Assembly (NCBI RefSeq): GCF_000986795.1
Contig: NZ_LAYZ01000024.1
Span: 248,001 to 312,000 of the forward strand
Direction: 5' to 3'
Origin: Salinicoccus sediminis
GTDB taxonomy: Bacteria; Bacillota; Bacilli; Staphylococcales; Salinicoccaceae
Length of the DNA: 64,000 nt
Below the pieces are notes generated by a model that saw only the letters and a list, made by a program, of their open reading frames with translations, had not been told where the DNA came from and ran no database searches. Positions within the stretch are counted from its first letter, which is position 1, and each line of letters opens with the position of its first letter. Made by a program: the position numbers and the translations under genes. Positions 16,349 to 24,865 of this stretch are shown here, in pieces.

Positions 16349-17495
16349 TGTGATCACCCTGTTCCGAAAGAGTGTTATAGAAGTTCAAAAGCTGCTCCTG
16401 CATAAATCTTCTGTCAAAGTTGTCGACAATGAATTTCCGGGCGCTGCTCGCCATCCGTTTCCTGCGCGGATCATCCAGTATCAGTGCGTCCAGGGCGCTT
16501 GCGAGCCCCAACGCATCGTTGCTGGCGGTGACGATGCCGGTCCGCCCATCTTCGATCGTGTCGCGGGCACCTGTTGAGTCGAAGACGACCACCGGTATGC
16601 CCATGGCCTGTGCCTCCATGCTGACGTTGCTGAACCCTTCCCGGTATGTCGGCAGTGCGAACAGATCCATCAGACTGTAGTAATACTCCACCTCTTTCGT
16701 ATAGTCACAGTGTATGATGTTCTCATGCGTCCCGATATGCCGGGCATTTTCCGCTTCGACCGGATCACTCTCTTCGAAATCACCAACCAGCAGCAGCTTC
16801 AGGTTCGCGTATGAATCATCGAGGGCGATGAATGCCTCGACCAGTTCGTTGATGCCCTTATCACGGGTCAGCCTGCCGACGTAGCCGATGACAAAATCCC
16901 TGCGTTCAAGCCCGATCTCCTCACGCAGATCCTCCAGCCGGTCTTTATCGACTGCAGCCGGATCGTATTTCTTTGTATCGATCCCGTTACTGCTGCCTCT
17001 GCCGATCCTGACGACCTTGTCACGCGCAAGCAGCTTCCGCGCAATCATCTCACTTTCCAGGCTGTCGGACACGACGATCACATGGGTACTGAGCGTGCAC
17101 GCCGTCTTCTCAGCCGCATGGAGAATGATTCTCTTAAGCCCCTCTGCCGTCTCAAGACGCAGTCCCCGCTGGATGTAGATCCGTGTCGTGACACCTGCGA
17201 GCCGGCCGGCAATCATGCCGAGCAGCCCGGCTTTCGGTGTGCTGAAGTTGATGATGTCCGGATCCTCCCGCCTGAGGTACCTGTACAATGTATACAGTAC
17301 CTTCAAGTCCCGGAGCGGACTGATTTCGCGCTCGAAGGGTATGTGCTCTACCGTCATGCCATCATACGAAGTTTCAAAATCCTTGTTGCAGACCACTGTG
17401 ACATCGTAGCCATTCTGTTCTATGAACTGCACCTGCTCTCTGATGAAAAGGACACTCAGTGAAGACGTGACCCCCTGGATCATTTTCTTTTGCAT
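16314..17495 (-). CDS. GT4-family glycosyltransferase
   Basis: A ~393-residue GT-B glycosyltransferase. Its N-terminal domain shows VLFIREQVQFIEQNGYDVTVVCN and SLEVPLK-type elements, and the C-terminal donor domain contains VIGYVGRLTRDKGINELVEAF, KLLLVGDFEE and the GT4 E-x7-E region PTYREGFSNVSMEAQAMGIPVV. It would add a sugar to the lipid-linked unit in the cytoplasm. It is the only ordinary glycosyltransferase in this locus. ATG 17495 has GGAG eight bases upstream; the TTG at 17510 is rejected. Confidence 0.92.
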   Translation of the reverse strand: MQKKMIQGVTSSLSVLFIREQVQFIEQNGYDVTVVCNKDFETSYDGMTVEHIPFEREISPLRDLKVLYTLYRYLRREDPDIINFSTPKAGLLGMIAGRLAGVTTRIYIQRGLRLETAEGLKRIILHAAEKTACTLSTHVIVVSDSLESEMIARKLLARDKVVRIGRGSSNGIDTKKYDPAAVDKDRLEDLREEIGLERRDFVIGYVGRLTRDKGINELVEAFIALDDSYANLKLLLVGDFEESDPVEAENARHIGTHENIIHCDYTKEVEYYYSLMDLFALPTYREGFSNVSMEAQAMGIPVVVFDSTGARDTIEDGRTGIVTASNDALGLASALDALILDDPRRKRMASSARKFIVDNFDRRFMQEQLLNFYNTLSEQGDHNAEKNDEYIGA

Positions 17496-17559
17496 AGGCG
17501 ACAACTCCAAATCCTCAGTTTTTCGTTACTGCACCCGTAAAACTTGCGCATAAACCCAT

Positions 17560-18837
17560 TCAAACACGCTTTTCTTCATCTCTCTTTGACCCGATGACAC
17601 CAAGCGCCACAATGACCATGTAGAAAAATTTGAAGCGGTGCCGGAGCGCCGTTCCGGCATTCGATATGCCGAGTCCGAATATCAGCCAGCCGGCGAAGAT
17701 ACTGATCAGCAATATGCCGAGTATCGGCCGCTTCCTGATGACATCGATGTTCCTGACAAAGATGGCAAGGGAGAACAGGTAGAACACCCCGTCCAGGAAG
17801 AAGCTGATCAGATCATTGAAATTCCTGATACTCCACGGCATCGGTGATGCGATGAAATAGACGATCTTGACCGGTGCAAACAGAATCACCTGGAAGAGGT
17901 TGTTAACCTCGAGTCCACTCAGGTAGGCTGTGTCCCCCCTGGTTGATGTGAACGCTTCGTAGATGTTGTCGTTGTTGTTCAGCACCTGGTCGACCTTGTT
18001 GAATATCGGCAGCCCGGACACGATGCTCGGGAACACCAGGATATAGGTCAGTATCAGTGCGAAAATACTGAACGGCACGACCGACTCAAGGGTGAACCGG
18101 AAGGCTTTCTCGTCATGCCGGTAAAATATGAAGCCGAACAGATAGCCGAGCAGCATGCCGATGATCGCCGAATGGAACGATGCCCCGAGCAGCACCAGTA
18201 CTACACTCAGTACTGCGCCGGCCCGCTCTTTATCCTTGAACCATCTGATGAAGCAGTAGAGCGACATGACCACCATCAGTGAAATGATCGATTCCCTGAG
18301 CAGGATCCCGGAAAATATCAGTGAGTGCGGGAAGAAGCCCATGACCAGCACGAGCATCAGCTGGACGCGGTGCGGAATTCCCAGCATCCTGAAGATCCTG
18401 ATGACAATCAGTATGGCCGTCATCGCAATCAGGATGTTGAGGTATTGTGCAAACAGCCTGTCATCTCCGTAAATGTTGAACAGGATGCCGAGCATGTGGG
18501 AATACACTCCGCCGTAGACCGATTCGCCCAGCATGGACAGGTTCTCGGATACCATGACCCCTGTCCGGTAGAAGTTCTCCGTATCATTCCCGCTGTGCGG
18601 GATCTCGAACACATCCCTCCCGTACAGATCAACGAGCATCAGGATGATCCGCACGATGAAACTCATGAATATGACAAGGCAAAATTCCGGATAATTCACA
18701 AGGAGGGCCAACAGCAGCAGGATGGACGTGATGCATATGAATGTCACTGTCAGATACGTACTGTCCGGGATGTAGTAATGATTCATCACGGAACCAAGGA
18801 ACAGATAGATTAGAGTAACACCCCAAATGAGCAGCAT
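17560..18837 (-). CDS. Polysaccharide polymerase-like membrane protein (Wzy/EpsG candidate)
   Basis: A 425-residue protein with about ten to twelve hydrophobic segments. A long extracytoplasmic loop after segment 3 contains GRDVFEIPHSGNDTENFYRTG, and LIFSGILLRESIISLM is similar to the RES/E motif of EpsG/Wzy-like polymerases. It sits directly between the flippase and a glycosyltransferase, the usual place of wzy. Wzy proteins share little sequence, so the role rests on topology and context. Preceded by GGAGGTGGCCA and ATG 18837. Confidence 0.75.
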   Translation of the reverse strand: MLLIWGVTLIYLFLGSVMNHYYIPDSTYLTVTFICITSILLLLALLVNYPEFCLVIFMSFIVRIILMLVDLYGRDVFEIPHSGNDTENFYRTGVMVSENLSMLGESVYGGVYSHMLGILFNIYGDDRLFAQYLNILIAMTAILIVIRIFRMLGIPHRVQLMLVLVMGFFPHSLIFSGILLRESIISLMVVMSLYCFIRWFKDKERAGAVLSVVLVLLGASFHSAIIGMLLGYLFGFIFYRHDEKAFRFTLESVVPFSIFALILTYILVFPSIVSGLPIFNKVDQVLNNNDNIYEAFTSTRGDTAYLSGLEVNNLFQVILFAPVKIVYFIASPMPWSIRNFNDLISFFLDGVFYLFSLAIFVRNIDVIRKRPILGILLISIFAGWLIFGLGISNAGTALRHRFKFFYMVIVALGVIGSKRDEEKRV

Positions 18838-18859
18838 TGGCCACCTCCAGAATTCAGAC

Positions 18860-20056
18860 TTAGTATTTCCTTGTCAGAAGAAGCGTTGAAATCTGCGACA
18901 GGACGATGGCTGCCGCTGTGATGACGGCGACGACGAAACTGCCTCTGATGCCGTAAGGCACAATCAGCAGCGCGGACAGTGCCACTGTGAATATCAGGTT
19001 CACCGCCTGCAGCATCACCTGTATGTTGTACAGGTTGAAAACATTGAGCGCCATTTCAAATGATTTCTCCAGTACAATCAGGCTGATGAAAACCCCGAGC
19101 AGGACCATGTCCGTCTGATGGCCGCGGAATGCCTCCCCGTAGACGAACACGAGGATGTCATTGCCGTACAGTATCAGGACAGCATTCCCGATCACGATCG
19201 CCACCAGGTAGATACCCATCATTTTGAAGAATTCACCATAGAATTTCCTGAAACCTTCCCGCGCAGCCAGTGCCAGTTCGGCGATGTAGCTCTGATTGAC
19301 GGTAATGACGATGTTCGAAGCGATTGCCGCAAAATACATGATAGTCGCATATATTCCGAGATCCTCGACACTGTGGTAATGTTCGATGAAATACCGCGGC
19401 ACGTTCGCATTCAGGGATGATAATAGTCCAACGACCGACAGGCCGATCCCCAGCCAGAAGATATGCCTGAAATGCATCCTTCCGAACAGCTTCGCCATAT
19501 GATGGTCATAGGAGGCGAACCGCCTGTCATATAAATAGTAGACCAGCACCTGTGCCGCCAGAAGACTGATGATCGCCGCCATCAGGGAATGCGTGACGAC
19601 GACCGACAGTGTGAAGAAGAGGACTGTCACAACGCTCTTGATGATCTTCGAATGCGCCAGGAAGCGAATGTTTCCCTCCGCGATATTCTCCGTGTAGATG
19701 AACTCCTCTTTCGTCTCGTAAAATTTGAACAGACTGAACAGCATCAAACAGGCCATCTCGTACGGCCTGAAATCCATCACGAGGGCAAATCCCGCCATCG
19801 ACAGGAGGAAAATATAATTCAGTATGCCCCTGAATCGTGCAAATATCGTATATCCGTAACTGTACTTCCGCTGCGTCGGTACGAGATCGGAAAACGAGAA
19901 CCTGCTGAACAGTACAAGCGGCGCCACGATCGCCAGGAAATAGGAGAACAGCCCCATTTCATACAGTCCGATCAGTCTCGTGATGAGGATGACCTGTATC
20001 CACTGGTTGAATGAAAACAGCAGAGTCGAGAAGACATGCAGTATCTTATTCTTCAT
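18860..20056 (-). CDS. wzx: Wzx-type flippase (polysaccharide biosynthesis protein, MOP superfamily)
   Basis: A ~398-residue polytopic protein with about twelve membrane segments, starting MKNKILHVFSTLLFSFNQWIQVILITRLIG, a typical Wzx/RfbX start, and containing GIYATIMYFAAIASNIVITVNQSY. It would move undecaprenyl-linked repeat units across the membrane. ATG 20056 is preceded by AGGGGGACGGGAT and is preferred over the upstream in-frame start at 20080, which overlaps the dehydrogenase gene. Confidence 0.88.
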   Translation of the reverse strand: MKNKILHVFSTLLFSFNQWIQVILITRLIGLYEMGLFSYFLAIVAPLVLFSRFSFSDLVPTQRKYSYGYTIFARFRGILNYIFLLSMAGFALVMDFRPYEMACLMLFSLFKFYETKEEFIYTENIAEGNIRFLAHSKIIKSVVTVLFFTLSVVVTHSLMAAIISLLAAQVLVYYLYDRRFASYDHHMAKLFGRMHFRHIFWLGIGLSVVGLLSSLNANVPRYFIEHYHSVEDLGIYATIMYFAAIASNIVITVNQSYIAELALAAREGFRKFYGEFFKMMGIYLVAIVIGNAVLILYGNDILVFVYGEAFRGHQTDMVLLGVFISLIVLEKSFEMALNVFNLYNIQVMLQAVNLIFTVALSALLIVPYGIRGSFVVAVITAAAIVLSQISTLLLTRKY

Positions 20057-20067
20057 ATCCCGTCCCC

Positions 20068-21351
20068 CTAGAGGCGCCACACTGTCTGCCCGGCTCTCAG
20101 GTCCGCCTGATCGATGATACCCTTAATATCAATCACCAGACCATCATCGCTCAAATATTCCAGATACTCCCGCCTGTTTTCCCGGTATTCATCATGGCAC
20201 ACCGCAAACATCATGACATTCGTTTCCACAAGCTCCTCTTTCTCTCTGAGGTCGATTCCGTAGAGACGTTCTGCTTCGCCGGGATCGGCCACCGGATCAT
20301 GCACCACAATGCCAAAGCCGAACTCCCGGAGTTCTTCGATGAGGTTGATGACTTTTGTATTCCTGAGGTCCGGGGTGTTCTCCTTGAATGTCAGCCCCAG
20401 CATGTTGATGGTGGTCCCCTGGACGGCAAGCCCTTTGCAGAGCATCGTCTTGACCATCGATGAAATGATATGTTTGCATATATTGTCATTGATGCGCCTG
20501 CCGGCGAGGATCACTTCCGGATGATGTCCCACCGCCTGCGCCTTATGGGTTAGGTAATACGGATCGACGCCGATGCAGTGTCCACCGACGAGACCCGGTG
20601 AGAACTTCAGGAAATTCCATTTCGTCCCGGCTGCTGCCAGCACTTCCCGTGTACTGATGCCGATCTTGTTGAAAATGACGGCCAGTTCGTTCATCAGTGC
20701 GATATTGACATCCCTCTGTATATTTTCGATGACCTTCGCCGCCTCTGCGACCTGTATGTTCTCCGCTTTGTACACACCGGCCTTTATAACCGCTCTGTAT
20801 ACTTCCGCGATGATGTCCGTCACTTCCTCCGTCTGTCCGCTGACGACTTTCGTAATCTTTTCAAACGTATGCTCCCTGTCCCCCGGATTGATCCGCTCCG
20901 GTGAATAGCCGACATGGAAATCAATTCCCGCATCAAGCCCCGAAAACTTCTCCAATACGGGTATACATACCTCCTCTGTAGCCCCCGGATAGACCGTCGA
21001 TTCGAAAACGACGATGGCTCCCTCTGCCAGCACAGAGCCGACAGTCTCACTCGCCCTTATCAGCGGTGAGAGGTCCGGCTGGTTGTGCTCATTGATCGGC
21101 GTCGGCACCGAAACGATGATGAAATCCGCTGCGCGCAGCATCTCGCTGTCACCAGTGAATTCGATGTCCGAATGTTCCAAATCCGTCCCATCCACTTCGT
21201 TGGTCCGGTCACAGCCGGCCTTCAGCTCTTCAATCCGGCTGTCATTGATATCGAATGCGATGACCCTGCCGATCCTGCCGAAAGCGACCGCAACGGGAAG
21301 CCCGACGTAACCGAGGCCCACGACTCCAACTTTCCTGTTCATCTGCATCAC
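20068..21351 (-). CDS. Nucleotide-sugar dehydrogenase (UDP-HexNAc 6-dehydrogenase, TviB/WbpA-like)
   Basis: A 427-residue UDP-sugar dehydrogenase. N-terminal NAD motif GVVGLGYVGLPVA, VSVPTPINE, the catalytic region GGHCIGVDPYYLTHKAQ with the active-site Cys, and a C-terminal UDP-binding domain with GLTFKENTPDLRNTK. It oxidises C6 of a UDP-sugar to a uronic acid, consuming two NAD+. It resembles the TviB/WbpA (UDP-GlcNAc) group more than UDP-glucose dehydrogenases, and pairs with the epimerase gene next door. Starts at 21351 (GTG), 21348 and 21342 are all possible. Confidence 0.9.
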   Translation of the reverse strand: MMQMNRKVGVVGLGYVGLPVAVAFGRIGRVIAFDINDSRIEELKAGCDRTNEVDGTDLEHSDIEFTGDSEMLRAADFIIVSVPTPINEHNQPDLSPLIRASETVGSVLAEGAIVVFESTVYPGATEEVCIPVLEKFSGLDAGIDFHVGYSPERINPGDREHTFEKITKVVSGQTEEVTDIIAEVYRAVIKAGVYKAENIQVAEAAKVIENIQRDVNIALMNELAVIFNKIGISTREVLAAAGTKWNFLKFSPGLVGGHCIGVDPYYLTHKAQAVGHHPEVILAGRRINDNICKHIISSMVKTMLCKGLAVQGTTINMLGLTFKENTPDLRNTKVINLIEELREFGFGIVVHDPVADPGEAERLYGIDLREKEELVETNVMMFAVCHDEYRENRREYLEYLSDDGLVIDIKGIIDQADLRAGQTVWRL

Positions 21352-21383
21352 TCATTTCATGGATATGCCGGTACACCCGGCAT

Positions 21384-22418
21384 TCATATGGCCCGTTCGC
21401 GGGCGGTTATCTCTTTGTGATAGTAGTCCATGTACCAGTCGATGAAGCGGTCGATCCCGTCCTGTATACCTGTCGCCGGCCTGAAACCGGTGGCGGCATA
21501 AAGGTCCTCGACATCGGCATATGTTTCCGGCACATCACCGGGCTGAAGCGGCATGTAGTTCTTTTGAGCCGTCTTGCCAAGCCTGTTCTCTATCGCCTCG
21601 ATGAACGCCATCAGCCTGACCGGTGCGTTGTTGCCGATGTTGTATATTCTGTAAGGTGCACTGCTCGTTGCGGGATTGGGCGTGTCCCCCGACCAGGCCG
21701 GATCCGGCTGCGGCGTAATCCCCATGAGCCGCACAACCGATTCGACGATGTCATCCACATACGTGAAGTCCCTGAGCATATTGCCGTTGTTGTACACATC
21801 GATCGGCATATCCGCGAGTATCGCCTTTGTGAATTTGAACAGCGCCATGTCCGGCCTGCCCCACGGCCCGTATACTGTGAAGAACCTGAGTCCTGTCGTC
21901 GGCAGCCCGTAAAGGTGACTGTAGGTGTGTGCCATCAGCTCATTCGCTTTTTTGGTCGCAGCATACAGGCTGAGCGGATGGTCGATGTTGTCCGTTGTCG
22001 AGAAAGGCTTGACCGTGTTCGCCCCGTACACTGAACTCGATGATGCATAGATCAGCTGCTCCACACCGTAATGCCTGCACCCTTCCAGAATGTTGGTGAA
22101 ACCGTTGATATTGCTTTTGATATAGGCATGCGGGTTATCAAGGCTGTATCTGACTCCCGCCTGGGCCGCAAGATTGATGACGATATCCGGGCGGGCGTCG
22201 CGGAAGATTCCCATGACCCCGTCCGTATCCGCCATATCCACTTCATGATTCTCCACCCTGTTCTGCAGCATCTGCTCCAGCCGGTCCCTTTTCAACCCCA
22301 CATCATAATAGTCGTTCAGATTGTCGATGCCGATGACCGTGTACCCTGTATCTATCAGTCGTTTTGATAGATGGGAACCGATGAAACCGGCACTTCCCGT
22401 AACCAGTATCTTCTTCAT
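21384..22418 (-). CDS. NAD-dependent UDP-uronate/HexNAc 4-epimerase (CapI-like)
   Basis: An extended SDR of ~344 residues beginning [21 protein letters not shown] (Rossmann G-x-x-G-x-x-G). The catalytic residues are in SSSSVYGAN and YAATKKANE. It carries [19 protein letters not shown] and [16 protein letters not shown], close to the CapI/UDP-glucuronate 4-epimerase branch. It would interconvert the C4 configuration of the uronic or amino sugar made by the dehydrogenase. ATG 22418 gives the family start; the GTG at 22427 is also possible. Confidence 0.9.
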   Translation of the reverse strand: MKKILVTGSAGFIGSHLSKRLIDTGYTVIGIDNLNDYYDVGLKRDRLEQMLQNRVENHEVDMADTDGVMGIFRDARPDIVINLAAQAGVRYSLDNPHAYIKSNINGFTNILEGCRHYGVEQLIYASSSSVYGANTVKPFSTTDNIDHPLSLYAATKKANELMAHTYSHLYGLPTTGLRFFTVYGPWGRPDMALFKFTKAILADMPIDVYNNGNMLRDFTYVDDIVESVVRLMGITPQPDPAWSGDTPNPATSSAPYRIYNIGNNAPVRLMAFIEAIENRLGKTAQKNYMPLQPGDVPETYADVEDLYAATGFRPATGIQDGIDRFIDWYMDYYHKEITARERAI

Positions 22419-22454
22419 CCAATGCACCCTGCCTTTCCTCCCGAAAATTCAGCA

Positions 22455-23564
22455 CTACCGCATCATCCTGATCATCTGTTCCGTATGTTCTCCAAATACC
22501 GCCCTGCCACTGACCATCTGTGGAAACCAGACAGACTGCCCGAAGATGTTGAACTCCAGAAGGACGATATCATCATTCTCATCCAGTGTGAAATCCCAGG
22601 AAACCATTCTCATATGCGGTGTCTTTTCATGCATCTCACATGCCACCCTGATAAGCTTCTGGATATTGGGAAGTCTGTGGTTTGCAAATGAAGTCCCAGT
22701 ATCCGGATGAAATCTGTGTACTTCCCCGAAAAACGTCAGCCCCTCGCTGCCGAGCTCCCCGTCGTCTGACACAGCGACCGATATGCCGCCGGCCTGTATA
22801 TTATCGACATGGCTGCCTCCCCGGCCCATGCTGAGCGTGATCGGGGCATGGAACACCCTGTCATCGACAAGATAGGTGATCACCCTGAGAGTATTGATCG
22901 ATCCCCCGTAAAGCACCTTCAGGCTCTCACTCGGAACGATCTTCTCCTGTACGATGAAGTCCTCGCCGTAGGAGGCCAGCACTTCAGCCAGTTTGCGGCC
23001 GGTGCGCCGGTCGGCTCCATCCCGGAAATCATACAGCGCCACCGAATCCCCCGAGCTCGAATCGAGCGTCGGCTTGATGACGGCCGCCCCGATGTCCTCA
23101 AGCGCCGCATACGCCTTTTCCTTCGAGATGATCTTTCTGTCGCTCGTATAGAACACCCCGCTGTTGTTGATGAGATACGTGTCAGGCAGCCGGACACCCT
23201 CGATGTCCCTGTAGTACATCCCGAGAAAACTTTTGTCGCTGATCATCCGGCCGATTTCCCGGTTGTTGAGTTTTCTCTCAAGTTTCGTGGTGAATAGCAT
23301 CTCCGGAAAGTACTTCACGTTGAACCTCCCCGAATAGCTCTGATACAGACGATGCCACCGTGTGGAAATCCGCCTGCCGTAATACTTCGTCCACATATCC
23401 TGTATCTCCGCTTCCTCACTGTCGCTGATCCTTATAGTCCGATACAGATGCCTTTTGCGGAAAATATTGTAGTATTCACCGGCAAGTATCTTGACCAGAT
23501 ACATGGAATTCACAGCCTTCAACAGCCCTGCTGTCACTGTCTTCCTATAACTGTCAGTCCTCAC
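22455..23564 (-). CDS. Sugar-transfer-associated ATP-grasp protein
   Basis: A 369-residue ATP-grasp enzyme of the type found in polysaccharide loci. The nucleotide-binding part shows AAVIKPTLDSSSGDSV, FIVQEKIVPSESLKVLYGGSINTLRVITY, and the metal-binding end WDFTLDENDDIVLLEFNIFG. ATP-grasp enzymes join a carboxylate to an amine or thiol, which suggests amino-acid or similar decoration of the polymer; the family's real substrates are not known. A GTG start at 23564 has GGGGGAGATGAT upstream. Confidence 0.84.
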   Translation of the reverse strand: MRTDSYRKTVTAGLLKAVNSMYLVKILAGEYYNIFRKRHLYRTIRISDSEEAEIQDMWTKYYGRRISTRWHRLYQSYSGRFNVKYFPEMLFTTKLERKLNNREIGRMISDKSFLGMYYRDIEGVRLPDTYLINNSGVFYTSDRKIISKEKAYAALEDIGAAVIKPTLDSSSGDSVALYDFRDGADRRTGRKLAEVLASYGEDFIVQEKIVPSESLKVLYGGSINTLRVITYLVDDRVFHAPITLSMGRGGSHVDNIQAGGISVAVSDDGELGSEGLTFFGEVHRFHPDTGTSFANHRLPNIQKLIRVACEMHEKTPHMRMVSWDFTLDENDDIVLLEFNIFGQSVWFPQMVSGRAVFGEHTEQMIRMMR

Positions 23565-23617
23565 ATCATCTCCCCCTCGATGCTTCGTTTCTCATCCAGA
23601 TCTGTACCAATGTTGTT

Positions 23618-24772
23618 TCAGGCAATGACCTTGTCCACGCGTATTCTTTTCCGGATGAGCCGTATCACCCTGCTGATCTCCTCCACTGTCATTTTCGTAT
23701 CAGACGGCAGGCATATGCCATTTTCAAAAAGGTATCTGGATTGATCCTGCCCTTCACAGAAATAATCGTATCCGATGAATAGCGGCTGAAGATGAAGTGG
23801 TTTCCAAACGGGTCTCGCTTCAATATCATTCTCATTCAGATACTCAACCACTTCACCCGCAGTTACTCCCAACCTATCCGGATCGATTGTCATTGCAGTG
23901 AGCCATCTGGTATGGAAAGACCCTTCCGCCTCGGGCATGAATTCAATGCCATCCACATCCCCGAGCCCGTATACATATTGCTCATATATGGCGCGCTTCT
24001 GTCTGATACGGTCCTCAATCACTTCCATCTGCCCTCTGCCGATGCCTGCGCATATGTTGCTCAAGCGATAGTTGTAACCGACTGTTTCATGCTGGTAGTG
24101 GGCCGCCGCTTCCTTGGACTGTGTCGCTTTCTCCAGTGCCTTCCTGATCATCATCTCTTCATCTGAAATGATCATTCCGCCGCCTGAAGTGGTGATGATC
24201 TTGTTGCCGTTGAAGGAATAGACGCCGAATCTCCCGAACGTCCCGCTCATTTTGCCCTGATACACAGCCCCCAGGGATTCCGCTGCATCTTCAATGACTG
24301 ACACAGCATATCGGTTACAAATCTCCACAATCCTATCCATCTTGGCCGACTGCCCGTAAAGGTTGACAACGATCACTGCTTTCGGCAGCTTTTCATGCAT
24401 CTTGTAAAACTCGAGTGCCTGTTCCAGAATTTCCGGGGACATATTCCATGTGTCCCTCTCCGAATCGATGAAGACCGGTCTGCCGCCCAGATAGAGTATC
24501 GGGTTGGCACTGGCTACAAATGTCAGCGAGGAGCAGAAGACAATGTCATCTTTCCCCACACCCAGCAGATCGAGTGCAAGATGGATTGCACCTGTCCCGC
24601 TGGATACTGCACATGCCGCTTTCGTTCCGGTAAAATCCCTGACCTGCCTTTCAAACTCATTGACGTTATTCCCAACCGGTGCTATCCAGTTCGTCTTGAA
24701 CGCTTCTTTTATATATTTCTTTTCGTTCCCGCCCATATGGGGGGATGATAATAATATTCTGTTCCGAGGCAT
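23618..24772 (-). CDS. DegT/DnrJ/EryC1 PLP-dependent sugar aminotransferase 1
   Basis: A ~384-residue sugar aminotransferase. It has the PLP-contacting SSGTGAIHLAL, the EDAAESLGA segment with the cofactor Asp, and SFNGNKIITTSGGGM with the Schiff-base Lys. It would aminate the 4-keto sugar made by the CapD-like dehydratase encoded immediately upstream, giving a UDP-4-amino-4,6-dideoxy sugar (bacillosamine-pathway type, like PglE/EpsN). About 70% identical by eye to 32128-33264. ATG 24772 is preceded by GAGAGGTGACTTGATA. Confidence 0.92.
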   Translation of the reverse strand: MPRNRILLSSPHMGGNEKKYIKEAFKTNWIAPVGNNVNEFERQVRDFTGTKAACAVSSGTGAIHLALDLLGVGKDDIVFCSSLTFVASANPILYLGGRPVFIDSERDTWNMSPEILEQALEFYKMHEKLPKAVIVVNLYGQSAKMDRIVEICNRYAVSVIEDAAESLGAVYQGKMSGTFGRFGVYSFNGNKIITTSGGGMIISDEEMMIRKALEKATQSKEAAAHYQHETVGYNYRLSNICAGIGRGQMEVIEDRIRQKRAIYEQYVYGLGDVDGIEFMPEAEGSFHTRWLTAMTIDPDRLGVTAGEVVEYLNENDIEARPVWKPLHLQPLFIGYDYFCEGQDQSRYLFENGICLPSDTKMTVEEISRVIRLIRKRIRVDKVIA

Positions 24773-24865
24773 TATCAAGTCACCTCTCCCTTAATTTGGA
24801 CAATATTCATGAACAGTTGCTGTAATGCACCCGACCAAGAGTTCTACAGCACTGCACGCCTTTGA

